DNA from: Antedon mediterranea
Lineage: Eukaryota > Echinodermata > Crinoidea > Comatulida > Antedonidae
Assembly (NCBI RefSeq): GCF_964355755.1
Contig: NC_092671.1
Span: 6,523,001-6,587,000 of the forward strand
Length of the DNA: 64,000 nucleotides
Direction: 5' to 3'
Part shown: in pieces, positions 49,185-60,300 of the stretch
Position numbering within the stretch: the first letter of the stretch is position 1
Layout: each line of letters starts with the position of its first letter
The notes under the pieces: generated by a model
Seen by the model: only the letters and a program-made list of their open reading frames with translations
What the model was told of the DNA's origin: nothing
Database searches by the model: none
Position numbers and translations under genes: made by a program

Positions 49185-49919
49185 GGGTATTGCTAAACAC
49201 CGCAAACCCCGTAAACCCCCGCAAACCTCCAAAAAAACATAGCAAACCCCATCGAACCAACATAAAAGTGATTGAATCATGTAGTGTACAACCCACTGGG
49301 TATATCAATGTAAAAAAAAAATTAAATTTCTATTGTTAACAACTTATTTTTGGGGTAAAACATCATTTTTGGGTCAAAAATGATTGCTAAACCCCGCAAA
49401 CCTCCAAAAAAATATAGCAAACCCCACCGAACCAACATAAAAGTGATTGAATCATGACTGTAGTGTACAACCCACTGGGTATATCTATGTAAAAAAAAAA
49501 AATTAAATTTCTACTGTTAACTACTTATTTTTGGGGTAAAACATCATTTTTTGGTCAAAAATGATTGCTAATTTTTAACCAAAAAATGTTTTATCCCCAA
49601 AAAAGTAGTTAACAGTAGAAATTTAATAATTTATATACCCAGTGGGTCGTACACTACATTATTCAATCACTTTTATGTTGGTTCGATGGGGTTTGCTATG
49701 GTTTTTTTTTAGGTTTGCGGGGTTTAGCAATCATTTTTGACCAAAAAATGATGTTTTACCCCAAAAATAAGTTGTTAACAGTAGAAATTTAATTTTTTTT
49801 TTACATTGATATACCCAGTGGGTTGTACACTACATGATTCAATCACTTTTATGTTGGTTCGGTGGGGTTTGCTATGTTTTTTTGGAGGTTTGCAGGGTTT
49901 GCGGTGTTTAGCAATACCC
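49185..49919. mobile_element. Palindromic foldback DNA element, copy 2 (8-bp TSD)
   Basis: Same family as 33979-34694: ends GGGTATTGCTAAACACCGC and its inverse. It is flanked by perfect 8-bp direct repeats GTTCTAGT (49177-49184 and 49920-49927). The 735 bp consists of two inverted arms, each with about two direct copies of a unit of about 190 bp. It has no coding capacity. The high similarity to copy 1 and intact duplications suggest fairly recent insertion. Confidence 0.9.
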
Positions 49920-49931
49920 GTTCTAGTAGAT

Positions 49932-50084
49932 GTACCCTATCAAACTAGTTTGAAAAAAAAAAGTATATGCCCAAATACTGTATGGTGGTAGTGATGTGCC
50001 CAAACATGGTAGTAATAGAACAACATCATCATGTCCATATATGGGCACATCACATTTTGTTGTCATTTTTTTTTGATAGTGTAC
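49932..50084. mobile_element. MITE with CTATCAAA ends, copy 1
   Basis: The left end GTACCCTATCAAACTAGTTT and right end TTTTTTGATAGTGTAC form short inverted termini. The interior has iterated ATGCCCAAATA and GGTAGTGATGTGCCC motifs. A related copy lies at 56881-57012. The foldback element at 49185-49919 sits immediately left of it. Confidence 0.6.
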
Positions 50085-51299
50085 TTAAGATGAACTAGAT
50101 GTCTAGTATACACATCTACAGTTCTGTACCTTGTGTGCATTTCAGAAAGAGTAGGGAGTTATCCTGGTGCACTGTTTCATCTCAAATCCTCCCCTGTCGT
50201 TAACGCTAACTGCAATCAATGAAAAATATTATTATCACCCAAAATGCAATGCTCTCCAGCGGTCAAACATTGAAGAGTGACTCGCTGTCAACGGCGGACA
50301 TTAAAATAACCGTTATTTTGCGTTGAAACTAAAAGTTGTAAAGAGACAAGCGGTTAAATGGACTTCCAACATCGAATCGTTTCTGTTATTTTTAGGCTGC
50401 CGTGCTTTAACTGGTTAATTGTAAATTTGTCCTGGTTTCTGCTACAAAGATATTGGGGGTACAGTAATTTATTTGTGCATGGTGTGGTTATTGGTTATTT
50501 TTTCGCAGCAAAAACCAGCCCTAATACTACAGTAGAATGACAGTATTGCAGTAATGTTAGTATTCAATAGGAATACTGTAAGTAATTTAACATAGGAAAA
50601 TAGAAATAAATGAAATAACAAACTAATCAACTTGGCAATTAATCAGTTAGGTTTTTGGAATTGATAATTGTACTGTAAGGCATAATTTGTATAACTAATT
50701 ATTTTTATTATAAATTCACCTGAGGGAAATTAACTTACAAATTGAATTTTATTGTCTACAGTACAGTTTTCTTAAATAAATTAAAATGTTTATTTCAATA
50801 AATACATCATTTAAAAAATAAAAGTATTGCAAATAACATAGTTAACAGTTTAGTTTTATTAGAAAGTTACAATTTAAAATGTGATTCCAGAACCATCATG
50901 TTCAGTATGTTTTTCAATTAAAACACATCAGCTAATATTTGTGGTGTATTTTTTAATTATAAGATCATATAAAATGTTCAGCATTGATTTTTCATACAAT
51001 GCCCATTCATCATAAACTTGATTCAATTAAAATATTCAATTACGTACAGTATTACCACCAGACTGCAAAAGCAGATAACGCAGTATTGGCCGAAAAAAAG
51101 CAATCAAAGTATATGGATAATAAGAAATACATTAAAAAAAAGCTAAAATCAGCCATGCATGACATATTGACAGATAGCCAATTCACTGTTCCTATAATAA
51201 AAGTTGTAGTATAATGGACAAATAGGAGTTGTTGTGTGTATAGTAAATTGTATTTTGTAGGTTTAGTATTTTCAATTCATGATATCTCTTTTCTTTCAG

Positions 51300-51349
51300 G
51301 CCGTAAAAAGAAACCATCAATAATCAAGCCTAAACCAGATTTAGATCAA
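51300..51349 (+). CDS. KMT2C/KMT2D: KMT2 exon 2: basic N-terminal segment
   Basis: TTCTTTCAG acceptor and CAA|GTAAGT donor. It needs one base from the previous exon, then reads RKKKPSIIKPKPDLDQ. It is a short lysine-rich stretch directly before the AT-hook-like exon, as in vertebrate KMT2C. Confidence 0.75.
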
Positions 51350-54300
51350 GTAAGTTTTACTTTTATAATTAAAGTCGTACCTTTTGTTTATATTTTATGG
51401 ATTTTCATTTATGTGGTTTAAAAACTTCTCTTTAGGTTCCATCTGATGAAGAGAAAATGTCTACAAGAAGAAGAGGAAGACCAAGAAAAAAGCAAGTTCA
51501 AATTTATTGAATTATTAAATCTAATCTATTAATTTAATTAATCATAATTCCCATTTATTGTATAACTAATATTTCCTGCTATTCTACTGTATAAATTTTA
51601 CTGATGAATTTAGTCTTTTGTTTGTTTACTTAGTACTTGTACAGTATTGTCAGGCCTTGTATTTTTAAAATGATAGGTGTGCTACAAATTGCACTCCTCA
51701 ATACATTCAGGGATTCTGTAGGTGTGCCGTTTGTATTTTGGTGTGTAGAAGTTTACCAAATTTAAGTGTGTTGTAAATCACACTCCTCAAGGGCTGTTTT
51801 AGCACTCGCTCACCTCAAAAGAAAAGGCCTGCATTGTAATATTTTATGGGAGCGAATGCAAAGCAAAGCATAGTAGATACACAAGTTTTCAGTCATATTT
51901 TTATTTCATCTATAATTAAACAAAACCTTTTAACAAACAGTAATTTGTCCTAGATTTTTTAATGATGATAATCAATTATATATTAATCAAAATTTGTATT
52001 TGTTTTATAGGCTTGATTCCTACTCGTGTAGATTGATCAGCGGTGGGGAAGACGACATAGGGGAAGCCCTAACACCAGCTTCTAGTACAGGATCTCTATC
52101 TACAGACCTACCGATATCAGCTCCTGATAGTCATGATGACAACCAGCATGATGACGACTTATTGTTAGATCCTACAGACATTAAAATGGATGATGATTTG
52201 ATGATGGACAATACAGACATAGATCGTAAAATGAGTGATGTTGATATGATGTGTGATATGCCAAATCAAGGCTATGAAAGGAGTCTAGTGGATGATATGA
52301 AACCGACTGGTTCGCTCTCTGTTGATGAATCGGACCCGTAAGTTGCTCAATCAAATTATAATGTTGCTTCTTTTGCATTTTATTAGTTTATTTGCGAATT
52401 GTCAGTTCTGCTTTTAAATATTACAATGTTATCTTCTGCATTGTGTAAGAAAGTGTATTTAAACGCTTTTTATTGATTAATCTATTATACAACTTTTACA
52501 CTACAGAGCTAATAACAACCCTATGTTGTGTCCGATAAATTTTACTTTTACATCTACTTCCCACTTAAGTTCTTGAAAGAAAGCAATGTGAAGTTAGGAA
52601 TTTTATCAAATTCAGCGCAAGGAGTTAAGAAAGAAAACATTCCAATCTTCTACAATTAGTATCAAAGTGTATTGACTGATATAACATTAGTAAACAAGAC
52701 TGAATTAATTATAGACTACTTGAGTATAGTTTTAAAATGAATACATTAATATGCCAGATATATTGATGTACAGTAACATATTGACCATGCTTTAATTTCA
52801 GATCTGAGCCAGTGTGTTCATTATGTTGCTGTGGTGAGAAGAGTTTACTAGGCCAAGGGGATCTCCTTAGGTTTGATCCTACACCAGGTTTTAACCCGTT
52901 TAAGAAAATTGTTCCCCGTCGTAAGACGAGTGAAGATGACTCGATGTACGTACCCAGTGAGAAAAGCCCCAAGAATGTCACATCAAGAAGGGTAAAAGGT
53001 CTAGCAAAAACCAGGTATGTTGTCATTTTTCACAATTCATTTTAATGCATGTAAGTCCTGATTCATGTACATTCTTGCTACACATGTATTTATTTTTTGG
53101 TCTAACAAATAACTGTAAAATGTATACATATATTTATTGTCGTGTAATATATTTATAATAGATTTGGTATATGAAAAAAATTGTGTGTTAAATGTTTTTT
53201 AAACTAGCATTTAATTTATTGATAGCATTGATTTAAGTGTACTGATGTTTGTCTACAGGGAAAGTAGCCGGTCTCCAAGAGGGAGTAATCCAGCCATTGT
53301 TGATAGAGCAATGCCTGGGGTTGAGTTTGATGAGTTAAGTTTAGTCGGCTATGCAGATGAGCCAGATGTAAACCATGTCTTTGAACCATCAGGTAACACC
53401 TAACATACATTTGTTTCTAGTAATTGATTATAATATAATATATTATGGAAAATAAATAAATATTTTGCCTATTACACCTAGAATAAACATTTAGTTTGCA
53501 GTTAATTAAAAAGCTTATTTTTTATTTTATAAGTTTTCTTGATTATTTCCATTACATTAAATGAAACTTTATTTTACTTCATTTGTCAAAATATTTGACA
53601 TTGATTGTGTAAAAAAAAAATGTAAGTTTTTCTACCCACAGTAAATAATTAATGAAATTAATAATTAAACCATGGTTGTTTTTTTTCCCAAGGTCATTGT
53701 ACTGCCCATCATTGCTGTGCTGCCTGGTCAGAAAATGTTTGCCAAAATGAAAACTTTCAACTGCTTAATGTTGACAAAGCTGTGTTCGGTGGACTCACAC
53801 AACGCTGCTCGTATTGTAGGCGGTTTGGCGCAACAATTAAGTGTCGGGTATTGAGGTGCACCAAGTTTTACCACTACCCATGTGCAGCAAGTTGTGGAGC
53901 CTTCCAGGTAAATGTTTAAATTTTGACATTGAAGCTTAATTACTAATACTATGGTCCTGAGTTCACATTACCTGAAATACTTATTTTAAAACAGCATGGG
54001 TTATTTCAATCCCATAATGTAATCATGAGTAAACATATATGGTTGCATGCATTCAGAAAACTTAGACCAGGCATCGTGAGGAATAGTAAAACATTAGCTA
54101 CCCACAAGTCTGAGACCTAAAGTGTGCACAGTTATCAGTATTAGCTAGGGTTGAATCAGTGTCATAATTTAAATGAGTATGGAAATCCGTTCATTTTCAC
54201 ATTTATTCAGCATTGTTGTATAATAAAAAAAATCCATGCAACTTTCTTTCTTCAGTGATATGAGCTAAAGAAAGAAAGTTGCATGGATCTTTTCTGTAGT

Positions 54301-57300
54301 TTTAAGATCTTTTACAAAAAAAAAAAAAAAAAAAAATAAGATGCACATATTTAAAAACATTAGTGTAATCATTACATTTTTTTTCAGGATATCAAAACTA
54401 TGTCTTTACTTTGTCTCAACCATCTGGATCAAGCAGAAGATTTAGGTAAGTAGGCAACTTGGGTTTATATATTGTTTAATATATTCAATTCAAATATCAA
54501 ATCAAATTAGACAATAACACATACATCACACATTCTAGGCTCCTACAGCGAACTCGGTATGTCAATATTTATAATATTTACATGGTTATTCAAACCAAAA
54601 CGGATTAGACTTATCTATAAATAGTAACAAAACACTAACTACCATTTTTCTTTTCATTTTATACTTATTTAGTTGATGAAGAAGAACTAAGTTGTGTCTT
54701 TTGTAGAGCAGCTGGTAACATAATAGAAATGTTGTTTTGCACAAGTTGTGGGCAACACTATCATGGGAATTGTCTTGACCCTCCTGTTCCTATTAATGCT
54801 GTTGTGCGTGCTGGTTGGCAGTGCCCTGACTGCAAGATATGTCAAACTTGCAGGTATGATTCTTCACAGTTTTTAAAATATTAATGCTTTTTTTTTTCAT
54901 TCATATCTTGAACATTTATTTTGATCATGATGACATAAGATTATAAGGAGATATATTCCATATCTCCCCACTTCCTTCCGACGATGTCACAATGATTTTC
55001 TTTTTCAATGTCTTCTATTTTTAACTGCAATTTTATCTCCAATTTTTGTATTTAAGAAACAACAATCTCCTCTGTGTTCCCTTTAGTAGGGGCAATGTAC
55101 TTAGAAATGGTTACATTAGTAGAAGAAGTTTATCTTATAATAGTTTATTTAGCCCAGGCCCATCACTCATTACCATGTTGTAAGTGGCAGATTTGTCCCT
55201 GCTGTTGTTTTTGGTTTTAAAAATAAAATTAAAATTAAAATAAAAAACATAAGTACAAAGTATATAATGAATAAAAGGAGCATTATTATCATGGGCCCTA
55301 GTTAAAAATGAAACGTGTCTTACTATGACCCAAAACAAAGATCCACAAATATATTAAGCTTAAACTAAATGATAAATATGTATGTCTCCATGTACTGAAA
55401 ATTATTATATTGTGTAAGTTTTTTTTTGTATTCAATATTAAAAGGTCTTAGTCTAGCCAATTTTATAATAGGAAATCACATTCATTTTTTGCATTCTTCT
55501 ATTTCTAAATGATTTCTCTAAATACATTATTTGGCTAGCTAAACATTTTTTTTATATGACTGTTTGTCATGGTTTGTCCAGGGAAATAAATCTTATCGCA
55601 ATGATGATAATGACGCATTTAATTTATGGTTAATATCAATAATTATTTTGTGGGTTTGCTCCTTTTTCATTTCAGGCAACCTGGAGATGACAACAAAATC
55701 CTATTGTGCGATTCTTGTGACAAAGGCTATCACACATTCTGTCTGAAGCCGGCTATGACTACAATTCCTAAACATGGCTGGAAGTGTAAGGTAAGAATTA
55801 CAACAAGTTTTATTGGCTACACTACACGATAGACCAGTTTGTAATGGTAACATAGATTTTAACACTGTCTCTATAATGCAGCTATATCTCACCTGTACTG
55901 CCACGTTAAAACTAGAAAATACTATGTATTTAAATTTTGGTCGACTTCCAGACATTTATAAAAAAAAAATTCAAACGATTGGCTGCCATCCAATTTAAGA
56001 ATATATCCATGAATTTTAGGTTAAGAAACTGTTTCTTGGGAATGATTATTTTAATTCCAACTTCAGGGAGTTACACTTAATATTGCATTTCTGTTTAGAC
56101 TAGAAATTTGAAATAGTCTGCACAGTTAACACAAAAGATTTTTTATTCCAATTTTTTTATAATAGAAACAAAAACATTCATTTCAATTTTAGAATTGTCG
56201 GGTTTGTGGTGACTGTGGTTCTAGAACTCCAGGAAGTGGGCCCAGCTCACGATGGCATAGGAATTACTCAGTGTGTGATAGTTGTTATCAGCAGCGTAAT
56301 AAAGGTCTATATTGCCCGATATGTGGGAAGGCCTATAGACAACATGCAACTCATAAACTTATGGTACAATGTGATCGCTGTACAAGGTTAGTACAAGAGA
56401 TTATATGTAGAAATTCTTTCCTTATGGGAAATTAGAGGGAGTAGTTGATACGGTGATGCTATTGAGCCTTACTATGAAAGAATAGTGTTCTGTTTTCTCT
56501 TAGTAATTGCATTGTTCATATGAATTGCAATATAAATGTAAATTAAACTAAAAAGATTTATTAAAATGACCTAAATATTATTCACCTTATATCTGAGAAT
56601 CCTGTTAAGTTTAGTTAACCAGTTTTATAAATTGTAAACGTCATTTATCATTCCTTAGATATGTGCATGCAGAGTGTGACTCTAATGATGTAATAAGTGC
56701 TTATCAAAAGGCCAAAAGCTGCGGTCAACCAAGCAACTACTTCTGTCCTGATTGCCGCAGCAAGCCATCACCCTTCTTGTCATCATCTCATGTAAGTTAT
56801 TTATCTTAAAGCTATGTCAAATTATGGTTGTGTGAACTAAGTGTTTTAATTAAATTGAGTGATATAATATACTTAGCTTTGTCTACACTATCAAACTAGT
56901 TTGAAAAAGTGTGATGTGACCAAATATGGTAGTGATTTGCTTAAATATGGTAGTGATATGCTTAAATATGGTAGTGATATGACATCATATCCATATTGGG
57001 CACATCACATTAAAAAAATTATATTATGACTATAATGGGTCACAGCATTGGTACCTTAATACCCTCTTCTATGAATATATTTTTTTTTATATCCTCTCTA
57101 TACACATTAATTAGCGAGTTACCAACTGCTGAATGAGTTCTAGTAAGTTATATAACTTTCCATATAATATAATGATAATTTATTTTTTTAGAATTCATTG
57201 TTATCAGAGGATGTAAATTCTGGAACAGATACAGAACCAGAAACATATACACAAGCAGCACAAAAAGAAACCCACTGTATGTATAAACACGTTTTGTCGC

Positions 57301-60300
57301 AGGTTTAAATATCTATCTACAAGAAACATTTGTGTATCGTTTCTTTCTAAGTTTTATCTAAAATTAAAATATTATATTTAATCTTATATGTCGCTGTCTT
57401 TCTAATTTTTGTTTTTGGTTTTGTAACGGTGCATCATGCATATAGTATAATAATTCCTTCTGTTTTCAATTGTAATTCAGTATCAGTAACTGCTGTGAGG
57501 ACCAGTTCAAGACACATCTGCCCAAGGATATCATTAGATAGCGTACAGTTTGATGACAACATGGATATATCTCAAGATCCTTTGTTAGGCTCACCAACAG
57601 AAGACATTCAAGCCAGTATGGATCTTGGATTTATACCTGATTATCATACGCTTTCCATACAGGTTTGTGGATTACTGTAGTTTATCTTATTTCCATTAAT
57701 CAATAATAGAACTTACCCCTATTTAGGTTACCCCTTCAGGACCCATGTTTCTCATGAATAAATGACCCCTCCCTTGTTCATTTCAGGGGAATGTTCTCCC
57801 TTAATAGTGGTGTCCTTTTTATAGGTATTTCAAAAGGAAGGATCCTACTATATATTCATTTTCTAGGTTTCGTTTGCAGAACTTATCATTTTCATTCTTT
57901 TCCCTCAAAAATACAAATTAAATAAATAACACATTTTCCAATATGATTTAAATAACATAGATGGTTATTTTAGATTTGCTCTTATTAATATTCTAGTTTA
58001 AATTATTTAAGATAAAAAAGTGAAAGATTGATTCATCTATGAAGTGAAAGATTCATTTATTTTGAATAAGTGGGTATTTATCATTCAGTGCAAGTAACAA
58101 ATTATAGCATTTCAACATCTGTAAAATATAAATATGAGAATATATAATATATGAATGTTTGAAATTGTTTATAAAATATGTCTGTGTTGCCTTGATATAC
58201 TAATATGTTAGTCTTGGCCTGTTAGTTTAATACACAATAAACTGTGAGTCACAAAGTGATGCTTGTACAGCGAGCAGGAAACCATCAATTATGCTAAAAC
58301 TTAGCATAACTTTAATACCAGCATGTAGTCTGCTTACTGGTAGTAGCTTTAAATTAAAGTATAAAGATAATAAATTTAACTTGAATCTTTAATATAATTG
58401 AACTGTCATCTTTAATAATTGAACTAAAGAAAAATCACCTATAAATATTAGAAGATAATAAACTGTTTAAAGCAGTAGTTGATTTAAATTTATTTTTACT
58501 TCATAGGAGGAAGCATTTGGACCTTGTTCTACACCGTCTTTGCAGGCCCAGCACAGTGCTGTATTGGGTGCATCTTCCTTCTTTCCGTCTTTAGGCAAGC
58601 CAAGTAAGAAAAAGATTGGAGCTGGTAGGCCAAGGGTAAGTTTTGTTTACTTTTTACATGAACAACACTAGACTAAACAAAACAAAAGACTGCCCTTTGC
58701 AAAAAAACCGTATACGAACGTATACGATTTACATACGTTTCGTATATGTTTCGTATAGGAAGTCCACTTCGTATACGAAACGTATACGTCAATTCGGAAG
58801 TTCCTGCCCGCATAATAAACACATACGAACCGTATACGATCATTTATAAACAATTTCCTAATTATACGCTCCGTATACGATCCGTATATGATCCGTATAC
58901 GACGACGCGTGTATACAAACTGCATCGTATTACCAAGCGGAAAGGGACTGTCCCTCTTTTTACAAGACGACGATAGCATACGTTTACGATCGCAGGAGCA
59001 TCTTGACTTCAATAATTAATGTACAATTTGGTTTTTTTTTCAGTCGGTATATGTACATTAAATTCCATATGATGATTTAGTTCATAGTTTTCGCGAATGA
59101 AAATTTGGTGCTGTATTTTACTAGACGTTGTTTTTCTAGCAAGCATAAAAACCCACCCAGGCTGTTCTGTCTTGTTTATCCCCTCTGCTATTTCTTTACC
59201 TTTTGTATGTTCCATTAATAAGTGAATCACACAAAATGTGCTGTTATTAATTTGAAAGTGCTTTAAATAATATTAATGTACTTGGAAATAAATAAGTAAA
59301 TATTAAATTGGGCCCGCAGTATATTAAATTTAAAACGAGTAAGTAAAATCCATAAATTACGATTTAATAAAAATGTAGAATACATGTGGCTCCCTATTAT
59401 ATATATGGAATGATCCAAATAAATTCGCCCAAAACGTGCCTGTGTTATGTGCGCTGCATGCATGCATCACATGGATGGATCAGATTTCATTCATTTTCAA
59501 TCATCATTGTTGATTTTTTGGCTACGGGTTTTGACTCACCATAAAAAAAAGAAAAAAAGAAGGGATGTAGGCCTAGTTACGGCCCAGGTAGATAGTAAAT
59601 TCGATGACTTCTAGCTAGCTAGGCTATAGGCATAATTGTAATTGTATATATCGAATATGCAGTATATAGCTACTGCAGCAGCTCCAGTAAACAAAGAGTT
59701 AACTAGGCCTGGGGAAAATACGCCAAGGAAAAGAGTCTGTGGTACACTCATTGTGAAAATAAGCTAGCTAGCTTTCCACATATATTAGATTTGGTTATAT
59801 TGTATTATTTTAATAACCTACGTCTAGTAGTATATCAACAACGGTGAAATGGAAATACGATGCATTATGGATATCATCGTTGCAGAGTTAGGGGTGCCAA
59901 CAAAACATTCAACAGCCAGAAATACAAAAAAGAAGCTCCGACGTTTTTATTTAGAGCATTTTACTATTTTAGGCATACAGAACTAATTGCTGTAAATTTC
60001 CTAGAGTTGTCACTGATAAATACAATAACCTACATATAACTTAAAAAATCCAAATGATAAATTGTACGCGAACGCAGTAAAACCAACCAGTTAAATGTTT
60101 GTTAAATAATTATTTTACATCTCCCTGGTAAAATGGTACCCTACGCCCCCATTTTTATGCCTCCATCATTGATAATCCCCCTCTGTACACACGCCTGCCG
60201 GCTATTTGTTTATCATTTTAATGAATGTAGTACGAGTCTAACTCCAAATAAAGATATAGAACACATTTTAAGAATTCAAAGTGTTGATCTTTTTTAAGAA

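Larger units (their letters stand above)
47077..51299 (+). other. Upstream region / putative KMT2 intron 1
   Basis: 4.2 kb with a G-rich tandem array, a palindromic foldback element and a MITE, all listed separately. On the minus strand at 47341-47565 an open frame has a possible acceptor and a DIERKRHPHNDDGNFIDDW stretch, but no family is recognised. No additional KMT2 exon was identified, although one with symmetric phase could exist. Confidence 0.5.

Noticed and set aside
50984-51214. Lys-rich open frame just before KMT2 exon 2
   Set aside because: It has no donor in the right phase before its stop and no similarity to the KMT2 N-terminus.
51436-51495. KMT2 exon 3 ending at a GT donor (GTTCAA) at 51496
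   Set aside because: It would leave phase 0 and break the frame of the next exon; the GC donor at 51492 fits both consensus and phase.
52181-53410. Minus-strand frames across KMT2 exons 4-6
   Set aside because: Shadows of the conserved + strand exons, which have splice sites and homology.
58668-59012. Long minus-strand frame and + strand frames at the left end of the CGTATACG element
   Set aside because: They are translations of the repeated CGTATACG arms, seen at both ends of the element, with no domain.
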